Below, one piece after another: positions 27,982 through 36,088 of a DNA stretch of 64,000 nucleotides. The stretch lies in the NCBI GenBank assembly GCA_037718865.1, contig JBBJMP010000004.1, positions 124,001-188,000 of the forward strand. Reading direction: 5' to 3'. Source of the stretch: JADCRZ01 sp037718865 (GTDB lineage: Bacteria; Bacteroidota; Bacteroidia; Chitinophagales; Chitinophagaceae). The position numbers and the translations under genes were made by a program. Position 1 is the first letter of the stretch. Each line of letters starts with the position of its first letter. Under the pieces are notes generated by a model that worked only from the letters and a program-made list of their open reading frames with translations, was not told the DNA's origin and did no database searches.

Positions 27982-28090
27982 GACCGTTGCTGCGCAAGGT
28001 CTTTAAATAAGTAAGGATAAAGTATCACCAAACTTGGGCATGAATTTGCCTTGCCAATAATCTGCTGTCCCTGCTAATGTGTGACCTTAC
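27982..28090 (-). promoter_or_regulatory. Candidate structured leader of metY
   Basis: Reading the minus strand, GTAAGG (28090-28085) pairs with CCTTAC (28016-28011), with TCAC/GTGA inside and a weaker TTGGCA/TGCC(C)AA stem. It is followed by GACCTTGC-GCA-GCAAcGGTC (28001-27982), a strong hairpin ending 34 bases before the metY start. This could be a riboswitch-like element or attenuator; I cannot match it to a known SAM riboswitch consensus, and the classic S-box core is absent. Confidence 0.3.
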
Positions 28091-28140
28091 AAATCTACTC
28101 GACTTATGCTTAAATTCAAAGTATTGTGTGTTGGATGTTT

Positions 28141-28217
28141 GGCACCCTGCTCCGAGGAGATTTCAAATGAAACGCAAAGAAGAATTTTTTCGGAGGTGCC
28201 GAGGCGTTTCATTTGAA
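28141..28217. repeat. Interleaved (A-B-A'-B') inverted repeat element
   Basis: Four arms in alternating order: GGCACCCTGCTCCG (28141), TTCAAATGAAACGC (28162-28175), CGGAGGTGCC (28191-28200) and GCGTTTCATTTGAA (28204-28217). Arms two and four are perfect 14-base inverts; arms one and three pair with one four-base bulge. The arrangement would make a pseudoknot in RNA. Part of arm one recurs at 9663-9686. Confidence 0.75.
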
Positions 28218-28240
28218 TGACAGGATACCCCTATATATAT

Positions 28241-28275
28241 AAATGCCATCCTGAATGAACAGGATGGCATTTTTT
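28241..28275 (-). terminator. Intrinsic terminator of the porin-like gene
   Basis: AAATGCCATCCTG (28241-28253) and CAGGATGGCATTT (28260-28272) form a perfect 13-pair stem with a six-base loop, 17 bases after the porin-like stop. The T-run is longer on the plus strand, so it can also block read-through from the other side. Confidence 0.85.
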
Positions 28276-28291
28276 AAAGTGTGGATAAAGC

Positions 28292-28984
28292 TTATAATCT
28301 ATATCCTAATGACAAACCAAACCCGGTATTTTTTATGGATGTCTTATCATTAGAAATGCTTTCATAGTCAGGGTTGGTTTTTATCAAACCTAGTTGGGCG
28401 TTTAGCTGAGCCGAAAATTTACTGGAAAATTCATATCCTGCAAGAAAATTAGCTCCTGCATCAAAGCGCCTTGAAAAATAACCGCCAGTTCGAAGTTCAG
28501 CTAATGAAACTGAGTTCTGAAATTTGATATCAAAGTCATTGCCATTATCCGGTTTAACTTTACCACCAATGGCATATCCTACGTATGGTCCAAATCCCAG
28601 TAGTAATCTGCCGGTTCCAAAGGCGGGCTTATACAGCAGGTTTACCGGAACCTCAATATATGAGAGATTTATTTTTGATTCATTCGTTGTACTTGGAACC
28701 TTTGCACCTTTTGTGGAGAACAGCACGCCTGGCTGAATATAAAAGTCAGTTGCCACAGGAATGTCTGCATTCACTCCTACATGAAAGCCCGGTTTTAAAT
28801 CGTTTTCCAATTTATCTCCGTTTGAATTTTTTCCATTCAAGTTCTGAAAATTCACACCTGCCCTGATGCCGAAACTGGTAGATCCGGTGGATGAGGTACT
28901 AGTAGTACCTGGCTGCATTTGAGCTTGTGAAAACATACCTGCCAGGAGGGCACAGCATACAATAAAACTTAATTTAATTTTCAT
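28292..28984 (-). CDS. Outer-membrane beta-barrel (porin-family) protein
   Basis: 230 aa from the ATG at 28984, which opens a signal peptide (MKIKLSFIVCCALLAGMFSQAQ region); an upstream start at 29014 would hide it. The mature part matches small eight-strand outer-membrane barrels of Bacteroidota: SFGIRAGVNFQNLNGK, GFHVGVNADIPVATDFYIQPGVLFSTKG, LLYKPAFGTGRLLLGFGPYVGYA and the terminal strand TGFGLSLGYRL. A Ser/Thr-rich linker (TTSTSSTGSTS) follows the signal peptide. Function unknown. It lies 77 bases downstream of the OmpA-like gene, same strand. Confidence 0.88.
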   Translation of the reverse strand: MKIKLSFIVCCALLAGMFSQAQMQPGTTSTSSTGSTSFGIRAGVNFQNLNGKNSNGDKLENDLKPGFHVGVNADIPVATDFYIQPGVLFSTKGAKVPSTTNESKINLSYIEVPVNLLYKPAFGTGRLLLGFGPYVGYAIGGKVKPDNGNDFDIKFQNSVSLAELRTGGYFSRRFDAGANFLAGYEFSSKFSAQLNAQLGLIKTNPDYESISNDKTSIKNTGFGLSLGYRL

Positions 28985-29061
28985 AATGTAATTTTTAAGT
29001 GAAGGATTATGCAAGGTTTAATTATTCGTCAGCTTCAAGAGCTGCACTATTTAAAAAGTTA

Positions 29062-29742
29062 TTACTGACCTTTTTTATCTGCTTCTTTCCGCGCGTCTTC
29101 TTTCATTTTTTCGTTTGCGGTTATAAGAAATTCAACACGTCGGTTTTCGGTTCTGCCTGTTTCTGTATCGTTAGTATATTTTGGCACTGATTCACCCAGA
29201 CCCTTGGTTATTATGCGTGCGGAAGAAATGCCTTTGTTTCTCAAGTAACCTGCAACAGAAGCGGCTCTTCTTTCAGACAAGGTATTGTTATACGCATCAT
29301 TTCCCTTGTTGTCAGTATGACCCTGGATTTCAATATTTGTATCCGGGTATTTATTCAGCACCTTTGCCAGGTCATCGAGGTTTGCTTCCGCGCTACCTGA
29401 TAAATCAGACTTGTCGAAGCCAAATAGTATCTTACTGTTAAATTCCAGTATTATCCCTTCCCCTACACGTTCAACCTTCACTCCCTTCACTTCTTTTTTT
29501 ATTTCTTCAGCCTGTTTATCCATTTTATTACCAATCACCGCCCCCGTTACTCCGCCAACGGTTGCACCTATAATCGCACCAAGGGCCGTATTACCTGTAG
29601 CTTTGCCAATTATTGCGCCTATTGCTCCTCCGCCGGCCGTTCCAATAGCCGCTCCTTTTTGGGTTTTGTTAAGACTTTTACAGCCAGCTAAAATGGTGGA
29701 TAGAGAAATAAAGGCGATAAAAAGTTGTTTGACTAGTTTCAT
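29062..29742 (-). CDS. OmpA-family lipoprotein with glycine zipper
   Basis: 226 aa. Lipobox LAGC at about 18-21. Residues 30-75 form a glycine-zipper (AAIGTAGGGAIGAIIGKATG then GAIIGATVGGVTGAVIG), which likely inserts in the membrane. Residues 100-215 are an OmpA peptidoglycan-binding domain: FGFDKSDLSGSAEANLDDLA, IEIQGHTDNKGND, NTLSERRAASVAGYL and TENRRVEFLI. It should tie the outer membrane to the cell wall. The tail is charged (EKMKEDARKEADKKGQ). Upstream is a 374-base gap. Confidence 0.93.
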   Translation of the reverse strand: MKLVKQLFIAFISLSTILAGCKSLNKTQKGAAIGTAGGGAIGAIIGKATGNTALGAIIGATVGGVTGAVIGNKMDKQAEEIKKEVKGVKVERVGEGIILEFNSKILFGFDKSDLSGSAEANLDDLAKVLNKYPDTNIEIQGHTDNKGNDAYNNTLSERRAASVAGYLRNKGISSARIITKGLGESVPKYTNDTETGRTENRRVEFLITANEKMKEDARKEADKKGQ

Positions 29743-30116
29743 AAAGATCAGTTTAAATTAGTAAAATGCTTACTCACCTAGCCCTTTGCCAAAGATCATG
29801 CCACATTTAAAAAGTAGGTGTAAGCCATTATAAATCATGACTTTATGTCGCCTATGACACGGTTGTTGGCAATGCTCCCAATGCTTTCAGACATATTTTT
29901 TATTTTACAGCGTTTATCCATTACAGGTAGGTGTGTTTTTTCAACAGCAGGCTTGACTGTCAGGTGATTTCGTGCGCAAACTACATGTATAATTAAAGAT
30001 CATTGTTTATACTGCACCCTGGCTCTTAACAAAACATTGTCACTATAATGAAAACAATAAGGCCGCTACGTTTGCACGTAACGGCCTTTAGTAGTCTTGT
30101 AGCCTTTTTAAACTCC
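29743..30116. other. Intergenic gap with an inverted repeat and a terminator
   Basis: 374 bases between two same-strand envelope genes. CTTACTCACCTA (about 29771-29782) and TAGGTGTAAG (29814-29823) form an imperfect inverted repeat near the OmpA-like start, possibly an operator. At 30059-30088, AAGGCCGcTACGT/ACGTAaCGGCCTT around TTGC is a strong terminator for the gene ending at 30117. I see no gene in the rest. Confidence 0.55.
30059..30088 (-). terminator. Intrinsic terminator of the 219-aa secreted protein gene
   Basis: Thirteen-base arms with one mismatch (AAGGCCGCTACGT and ACGTAACGGCCTT) and a four-base loop; on the minus strand it is followed by ATTGTTTTC. It begins 28 bases after the stop at 30117. 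Confidence 0.8.
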
Positions 30117-30776
30117 TTATTGATTTGTACTTACTGTTCCCTGTTCAACTTTAGTTCCTGAAAAATTAATAACTGTTTTCGCTTTGTTTGACTTTACGCC
30201 TTTGGCGGTTTTTGAAGTTTTAACTGTTTCAGTTGTCTCCATGGTTGTTGATGCATCATCAGAAATCTTGTTGGATGAATAACCGCACCCAAGGCAAACA
30301 TTTATTTGCTTGGTTTCTTCATCGTATTGCACCATACCTTCAGGAATTGGTTTATCTTCCTGATGTTGCGCCGGTATTTTATAGGTGCCCGGAAGCGCTT
30401 TTAGCAAAGCATAAAATTTACCAGTAGCCAAGCCTTCAATCCAGATCTTGCCAGCATTCTTCTCATCTGCGCTAACCACTATTGACTTCGTCTCATTGTC
30501 TGCATTAGCCGATTGAAAACTACCTAGTACCGGAATATAATTTCTTCCTGCATTAGGGGTAGGAAATTTCTTTTGTGCGGATTGTGGCTGAGACTGTTGC
30601 ATGGAGGATGCAGATTCAGCCTGTTGTCCCTGAATGAGGGAATCCTTACGGGTAGTATCCCTGCGCGTTGTAGTATCTCTTTTAGTCGTATCTCTTTTGG
30701 TCGTGTCTGTCTGGCCAAATACAACTACGGAAATGGACATTGCAAGACATGCGAGTACCAATTTTGGTGCTTTCAT
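30117..30776 (-). CDS. Secreted hypothetical protein with TTKRD repeats
   Basis: 219 aa, no family recognised. A signal peptide (MKAPKLVLACLAMSISVVVFGQ, about 1-22) is followed by a low-complexity, charge-alternating segment of TTKRD/TTRRD repeats (about 23-44) and a Gln/Ser-rich stretch. The rest is a globular region with CLGCGYSS near residue 165 and a Thr/Lys-rich tail. The two nearby cysteines might bind metal or form a disulfide. The repeat could be a linker that crosses or binds the cell wall; that is inference. Confidence 0.75.
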   Translation of the reverse strand: MKAPKLVLACLAMSISVVVFGQTDTTKRDTTKRDTTTRRDTTRKDSLIQGQQAESASSMQQSQPQSAQKKFPTPNAGRNYIPVLGSFQSANADNETKSIVVSADEKNAGKIWIEGLATGKFYALLKALPGTYKIPAQHQEDKPIPEGMVQYDEETKQINVCLGCGYSSNKISDDASTTMETTETVKTSKTAKGVKSNKAKTVINFSGTKVEQGTVSTNQ

Positions 30777-30909
30777 AAATCAATTTTTAATTAAACAATG
30801 ATATAAAGTGATTACCTGTTGAAATTCTACTCACCATGTATAAATACTATGCCAAAAGCTAAAAATTGTGGATAACTACGATAGTAAGAAGTGTAGAGCC
30901 GGGGATTTC

Positions 30910-30949
30910 ACTATTTAATAGTATAGTTGCGAAGAATTAATATCGCAAC
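30910..30949. promoter_or_regulatory. Two inverted repeats upstream of uvrA
   Basis: ACTATT-T-AATAGT (30910-30922) and GTTGCGA..TCGCAAC (30926-30932 and 30943-30949, ten bases apart) lie 40-80 bases before the uvrA start. Damage-inducible uvrA genes often carry repressor sites here. I do not recognise a LexA consensus, so the regulator is unknown. A TATCTTTA box at about 30972 could be the -7 element. Confidence 0.35.
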
Positions 30950-30989
30950 CATCTGCAGTTATCATTGTTCTTATCTTTAGCCTACTATT

Positions 30990-33854
30990 ATGATCAGCAA
31001 CAAACAAACAAAAGATGTAACCGGTAACGGGCAGGAATTTATCGAGGTATTTGGGGCGAGGGAACATAATCTTAAGAATATAGATATCAGTATCCCTAAA
31101 AATAAATTAGTAGTATTTACAGGTGTAAGCGGAAGCGGAAAGTCATCACTTGCCTTTGATACTATATATAACGAAGGCCAGCGCCGTTATATGGAAAGCT
31201 TTTCCGCTTATGCAAGGCAGTTCATTGGAGATATGGAAAGGCCTGATGTGGATAAGATTACAGGGCTTTCACCGGTGATATCCATAGAACAGAAAACTAC
31301 CAATAAAAATCCACGTAGTACGGTTGGTACCATAACGGAAATTTATGACTTTTTCCGCTTGTTGTATGCAAGAATAGGGAAAGCATACAGTTATAATACC
31401 GGAAAGCGAATGATGAAGTTTAGTGAAGAGGAAATTGTCGAGAACATTTTTAAGAAATGCAGGAACCAGAAAATTATACTGCTTGCTCCACTGGTCAGGG
31501 GCCGTAAAGGTCATTATCGCGAACTGTTCGAAGACATTCGTAAGAAAGGGTATCTGAAAGTAAGGGTGGATGGTGAAGTAATGGATCTGACCCCACGGAT
31601 GCAAGTGGACCGTTATAAGATCCATGATATAGAAGTAGTGGTCGACCGGTTAGGGGTAACCGAAGATATGAAAGTGCGGTTGAGCCAAAGTGTTCAAAAA
31701 ACGCTACAGGTAGGTAAGGACCTTATGTTTTTGCTTATACAGGATAGTTCAAAGGTAATTCAATACAGCAAGCAGCTCATGTGCGAAGACACTGGCATCA
31801 GTTATGAGGAGCCTTCCCCCAATGCTTTTTCATTCAATTCGCCTTATGGCGCGTGCCCATCATGCAAAGGCCTGGGAACGGTAAATCAGGTAGATATGGA
31901 TGCTGTGATCCCGGATTGGAATTTGAGCATCAATCAGGGAGCTATCGCGCCTCTGGGTGAAGAACGCGAAGCCTATGTTTTTAAGCAGGTACAAAAGCTG
32001 TCTAAAAAGCATAAGATCAGTTTAGACAGGCCGGTAAAAGACTTGGCGCCCGAAGCCCTGAACCTTATTTTATACGGAAGTGAAGAGGCAGCAGCCAAAG
32101 ATATGGACTTTGGTTTTGATACGACTAACACCAATATATACACGACGGAGTATGAGGGTGTGGTCATTATGCTGCGCAGATGGTTTGCTGGGGGCAGTAG
32201 CGAGTCCTTGCGTGACTGGGTTGAAAAATTTATGGAGATGAAGACCTGTGATACCTGCGAAGGCAGCCGTTTGAAAAAAGAAAGTTTATGGTTCAGGGTT
32301 GATGAAAAAAGTATTTCAGCGCTGAGTGCTTTGAACCTGGATAAGCTTGCCCTCTGGTTCAACGGGATTGAAAAGCGCCTTGATAAAAAACAGAACATTA
32401 TTGCCAAGGACGTGTTGAAGGAGATCCGCGACCGTTTACAATTTCTGCTGGACGTTGGGCTCACTTATCTTACGCTGGACAGGTCATCAAAGTCATTAAG
32501 CGGCGGCGAATCACAGCGTATAAGGCTTGCCACCCAGATCGGTTCGCAATTGCAAGGGATCACTTATATTCTTGATGAGCCCAGTATAGGTCTGCACCAA
32601 AGGGATAATCACAGGTTGATAGGAGCCTTGAAAAATCTCAGAAATTTAGGAAACAGTGTGCTGGTAGTTGAACACGATAAAGATATCATGCTTTCAGCTG
32701 ATCACCTGGTCGACATCGGTCCTAAAGCAGGTAAACATGGCGGACAGATCATAGCCCAGGGTCATCCCAGCGAGATCATGAAATCCGGATCTGAGACCAT
32801 TCGATTCCTGTTTGGCGAAAAACTCATAGAAGTGCCGAAAGAGCGGAGGAAAGGAAGCGGAAAATTTTTGGAGCTTAAAGGAGCCAAAGGAAATAACCTT
32901 CAGAACGTAACGGTAAAATTTCCGCTGGGTAAATTGATTTTAGTGACCGGGGTCAGTGGCAGTGGAAAGTCGACGCTTATAACGGAAACCCTGTACCCGC
33001 TGCTTTCGCAGTACTGTTATCATTCCAAAACAATTCCCAGGGTGCATGATGCCATCATTGGACTGGAGCATATAGATAAAGTCATTGAGATAGATCAAAG
33101 CCCTATAGGCCGGACGCCAAGAAGTAACCCGGCAACTTACTGTGGTTTCTTCACTGATATCCGGACGCTGTTTGCCTCCGTTCCTGAAGCAAAGATCCGA
33201 GGCTATACGGCCGGCCGGTTTTCATTCAATGTAAAAAGCGGGAGATGTGAGATGTGTGGCGGCGGCGGCATGCGGGTAATTGAAATGAATTTTTTACCTG
33301 ACGTTTATGTTCATTGTGAAAAATGCAACGGCAAAAGGTATAACCGCGAAACGCTCGAGATCCGTTATAAAGGTAAATCGATCAGTGATGTGCTTGATAT
33401 GACGGTAGACGAATCAGTAGAATTCTTTACCAATGTGCATTATATATACCGAAAAATTAAAGTGCTGCAGGAAGTGGGGCTAGGTTATATTACCCTTGGG
33501 CAATCGGCCGTAACTCTAAGCGGCGGCGAAGCACAACGGGTAAAGCTCTCTACCGAATTAGGCAAGAAAGACACGGGCAAAACATTTTATATTCTGGATG
33601 AACCAACTACAGGACTTCATTTTGAAGATATTCAGCACTTATTGAATGTGTTAAATAAACTGGTCGACAGGGGAAATACCGTTCTGGTCATTGAACACAA
33701 TCTCGATGTCATAAAAGTAGCAGATCACATCATCGATCTTGGTCCTGAGGGAGGAGATGGAGGAGGTAAAATATTGTTTGAAGGTGAACCGGAAGAACTG
33801 GTTAAAGTCCAGGAAAGCCACACGGCAAGATTTCTGAAGCAGGAACTGCAATAA
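30990..33854 (+). CDS. uvrA: Excinuclease ABC subunit A
   Basis: 954 aa, about the usual UvrA length. It is the damage-recognition ATPase of nucleotide excision repair. Two ABC modules are visible: Walker A GVSGSGKSS and GVSGSGKST, signatures SLSGGESQRIRLATQ and TLSGGEAQRVKLSTE, and Walker B LDEP sites. Zinc-binding pairs are CPSCKGLG/CDTCEGSRLKKES and CEMCGGGGMRVIEMNFLPDV/CEKCNGKRYN. The expected early CPxCG-type pair near residue 130 is replaced by YSYNTGKRMMKF, which I believe is normal for one Bacteroidota UvrA lineage; a second uvrA elsewhere in the genome would not surprise. Confidence 0.95.
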   Translation: MISNKQTKDVTGNGQEFIEVFGAREHNLKNIDISIPKNKLVVFTGVSGSGKSSLAFDTIYNEGQRRYMESFSAYARQFIGDMERPDVDKITGLSPVISIEQKTTNKNPRSTVGTITEIYDFFRLLYARIGKAYSYNTGKRMMKFSEEEIVENIFKKCRNQKIILLAPLVRGRKGHYRELFEDIRKKGYLKVRVDGEVMDLTPRMQVDRYKIHDIEVVVDRLGVTEDMKVRLSQSVQKTLQVGKDLMFLLIQDSSKVIQYSKQLMCEDTGISYEEPSPNAFSFNSPYGACPSCKGLGTVNQVDMDAVIPDWNLSINQGAIAPLGEEREAYVFKQVQKLSKKHKISLDRPVKDLAPEALNLILYGSEEAAAKDMDFGFDTTNTNIYTTEYEGVVIMLRRWFAGGSSESLRDWVEKFMEMKTCDTCEGSRLKKESLWFRVDEKSISALSALNLDKLALWFNGIEKRLDKKQNIIAKDVLKEIRDRLQFLLDVGLTYLTLDRSSKSLSGGESQRIRLATQIGSQLQGITYILDEPSIGLHQRDNHRLIGALKNLRNLGNSVLVVEHDKDIMLSADHLVDIGPKAGKHGGQIIAQGHPSEIMKSGSETIRFLFGEKLIEVPKERRKGSGKFLELKGAKGNNLQNVTVKFPLGKLILVTGVSGSGKSTLITETLYPLLSQYCYHSKTIPRVHDAIIGLEHIDKVIEIDQSPIGRTPRSNPATYCGFFTDIRTLFASVPEAKIRGYTAGRFSFNVKSGRCEMCGGGGMRVIEMNFLPDVYVHCEKCNGKRYNRETLEIRYKGKSISDVLDMTVDESVEFFTNVHYIYRKIKVLQEVGLGYITLGQSAVTLSGGEAQRVKLSTELGKKDTGKTFYILDEPTTGLHFEDIQHLLNVLNKLVDRGNTVLVIEHNLDVIKVADHIIDLGPEGGDGGGKILFEGEPEELVKVQESHTARFLKQELQ

Positions 33855-34044
33855 CCGCGCTATGCATGACATGTATACTATTTGCTCTCTGGCAGCCTTT
33901 TCAATAAGCGCATGCAGGAAGTGATTATTAAAATCTTAAGGAATACAAATAGGGAACGGATCAGGTCAACTCCTTAACCGTGTTAAAGATTTACATAATT
34001 TTCCTGCTGCTTATTGATTCCAATGTATTCGAAGAAGGAATTGA

Positions 34045-34461
34045 TCACTTGACGCTTATGCTGCCATTTTCGATACGCTCATCATTACTGAAAATTTCGA
34101 TCAGGTAATCTCCTTTCTCAAATGCCGACAATACTGTGGTCTCACGGTTATTCACCTGCGTCTGCTTAACCAGTTTACCATCCATATCGAATACGAATAA
34201 CTGGTAAATTTTTCCCTGCTCTCCCTGTGCCATAAAAAACAGCACCTCATTGGTAACATTAGGATAAAGTTTGATCCGGTGAATTTTGCTGTGTTGTGAT
34301 ATTTTTATTATGATGCTTCCATGATAAGGACCTTGCTCTGGAACACCGATCTTGTTCATGGTCCTGTTGCTACTCAAAACAACAATCAGACAAAAGCATA
34401 CCAGGGCATAGCGCATTGTTGTGCAGGTAATATATTTACAGCACTGAAGCCAGTTTTTCAT
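34045..34461 (-). CDS. Small exported protein consisting of a T9SS-type sorting domain
   Basis: 138 aa from 34461; an internal ATG at 34416 opens a better signal peptide (MRYALVCFCLIVVLSS) and may be the true start. The remaining ~90 residues look like a type A C-terminal sorting domain of the type IX secretion system: IKLYPNVTNEVLFFM, YQLFVFDMDGKLVKQTQV, LSAFEKGDYLIEIFSNDE and a last strand SISVK. No passenger domain precedes it, so it is either a remnant or a stand-alone beta-sandwich. It is 36 bases downstream of a PorG-like gene on the same strand. Confidence 0.7.
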   Translation of the reverse strand: MKNWLQCCKYITCTTMRYALVCFCLIVVLSSNRTMNKIGVPEQGPYHGSIIIKISQHSKIHRIKLYPNVTNEVLFFMAQGEQGKIYQLFVFDMDGKLVKQTQVNNRETTVLSAFEKGDYLIEIFSNDERIENGSISVK

Positions 34462-34497
34462 AAGTAGAAAGTTTATTTGTTAAATGTTGCTGATAAG

Positions 34498-35445
34498 TCA
34501 AAACCGGACTAGCGGGCACCGAATTGAATTTTTAAATCCAAGATTATCGCCTAATCGGAAGCTCAATTTGATGCCGCAGGAATAAAACGAATCATTGTTT
34601 TTAGGTGTTCCTCTTTGATCTCCGGCATTCCGGTTTGCCGCATTTGCACTTTTGTCGTTCATCCTGTCGGCAACGATAGCCATATCGAGCGGTAAATTTT
34701 TGTAGAACAGATCGGCATCGATGTAGTCCTTACTCACATCATCGAGATAGTCGGTAAAGGTGTTTCTATGAATGGCCTCTGCACTTATACTTACAACATC
34801 GTTTATATAATATTTTATCCCAACGCCAATCGGTATGTTCAGTTGAATAAGTTTGTATTCTTTTCTATCAGGGTACTCGGCGAATCCCTGGCCCTCTGTA
34901 TGTAATTCCCTTAGATGTATCCATTCGCTGGTCAATGGGTCAAAGCCCTGAGGATTAAAATGAAACACACCGATACCGGCTAAACCGTAAGGTCTTAATT
35001 TATGAAATACCTCGGCAGGATTCGATTCGAAGAAAACCGTAGGAAAAAATTCTGCAGCGATATATACTTCGGTAATTTTTGATTTGAAATTCAGGTTGCG
35101 TGCTTTGCGTAATTCTTCCAGTCCACCCTTCGACTTGATCATGGCATCGTCACCTGCTACGGTGCCGTAATTAAATGCCAGACGAAGGCCCAGCCAATCT
35201 TTTGGATTTGCATTAAAATGAGCACCAACCAGTATTTTTGTGTTTGAGATTACGTTGTCCTTTAAAAAAGCGCCGCCTTTACCATACCTTCCGCCGAGGT
35301 CACCCAACAGGTTTGAAGGCGAAAGCATTACACCAGCTTCAAGCTGACCAAAGCCAAGGCTTAACTGGCTGTATGTATCTGAGGTGAAGAATAAGAGCAA
35401 GACCAAGGCACAGTTGTTCCTTAAAAAGCATAACTTTTTTTTCAT
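34498..35445 (-). CDS. DUF6089/PorG-like outer-membrane beta-barrel protein
   Basis: 315 aa with a signal peptide (about 10-26). The sequence starts SLGFGQLEAGVMLSPSNLLGDLGG and continues with barrel strands (GAHFNANPKDWLGLRLAFNYGTVAGDD, YIAAEFFPTVFFE, LRPYGLAGIGVFHFNPQ, YYINDVVSISAEAIHRNTFTDYLDDVS), the pattern of DUF6089 proteins. Some of these are PorG subunits of the type IX secretion outer-membrane ring. The neighbouring stand-alone sorting domain agrees with a T9SS link, but DUF6089 has several paralogues per genome, so the role is not certain. Confidence 0.8.
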   Translation of the reverse strand: MKKKLCFLRNNCALVLLLFFTSDTYSQLSLGFGQLEAGVMLSPSNLLGDLGGRYGKGGAFLKDNVISNTKILVGAHFNANPKDWLGLRLAFNYGTVAGDDAMIKSKGGLEELRKARNLNFKSKITEVYIAAEFFPTVFFESNPAEVFHKLRPYGLAGIGVFHFNPQGFDPLTSEWIHLRELHTEGQGFAEYPDRKEYKLIQLNIPIGVGIKYYINDVVSISAEAIHRNTFTDYLDDVSKDYIDADLFYKNLPLDMAIVADRMNDKSANAANRNAGDQRGTPKNNDSFYSCGIKLSFRLGDNLGFKNSIRCPLVRF

Positions 35446-35565
35446 AGGAATAGATTTATTTCGAAAGGTCTTACACTCAGCACATTAAAAGTGAAAACCT
35501 GATTACCTTTAAAACGCGCTGTCCTTCATTTTGGTGTGCCCGGTATTATAAATATTTATTGCACA

Positions 35566-36012
35566 TCATTCCAGCACCATTTCAATATGGTCGATACCGT
35601 CCTCGGGATAAACAGGGCCCGCCTGGTGAAAGCCTGAAGATTCGTAAAATTTTTTCAGGTATAATTGTGCACCGATCCGGATAGGTGTTCTGCCAAATAA
35701 CCGGTAACATACTGTAATAGAATACTGCATTAAGTACTTGCCGAAGCCTTTACTCCTGGCTTTGGGAGATGTGACTACGCGGCCGATAGATACTTCAGCA
35801 AAGGTCACTGACGCAGGTACCAATCGCGAATAAGCCGCAAGCAGCCCATCCTCCCAACCCATAAGGTGAAAACAGTAATGGTCTTTTCCATCAGCGTCAA
35901 GGAAGGGGCAGTTTTGTTCTACGACAAACACCTCACTTCGCAATTGCAAAATGGCATAGAGTTCGTGAAGGGTCAATTCATCGAATTTCTTGCAAAGCCA
36001 TTGAACGGGCAT
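35566..36012 (-). CDS. ElaA-like GNAT acetyltransferase
   Basis: 148 aa. N-terminal FDELTLHELYAILQLRSEVFVVEQNCPF is the ElaA signature, and the acetyl-CoA loop is VTSPKARSKGFGKYLMQ. The tail FYESSGFHQAGPVYPEDGIDHIEM completes the GNAT fold. ElaA proteins are cytoplasmic acetyltransferases with no established substrate. Divergent from the ABC ATPase gene at 36089 across a 76-base gap. Confidence 0.92.
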   Translation of the reverse strand: MPVQWLCKKFDELTLHELYAILQLRSEVFVVEQNCPFLDADGKDHYCFHLMGWEDGLLAAYSRLVPASVTFAEVSIGRVVTSPKARSKGFGKYLMQYSITVCYRLFGRTPIRIGAQLYLKKFYESSGFHQAGPVYPEDGIDHIEMVLE

Positions 36013-36088
36013 CAGACTATCATTTGATTTAAAATTACAGTATAATAAGGCGTTTTGTGTTTAAATTTATTTCTCATAACGATGCATT

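Noticed and set aside
27949..28140. Classic S-box (SAM-I) riboswitch
   Set aside because: The conserved core of that class is not present; only generic stems are seen.
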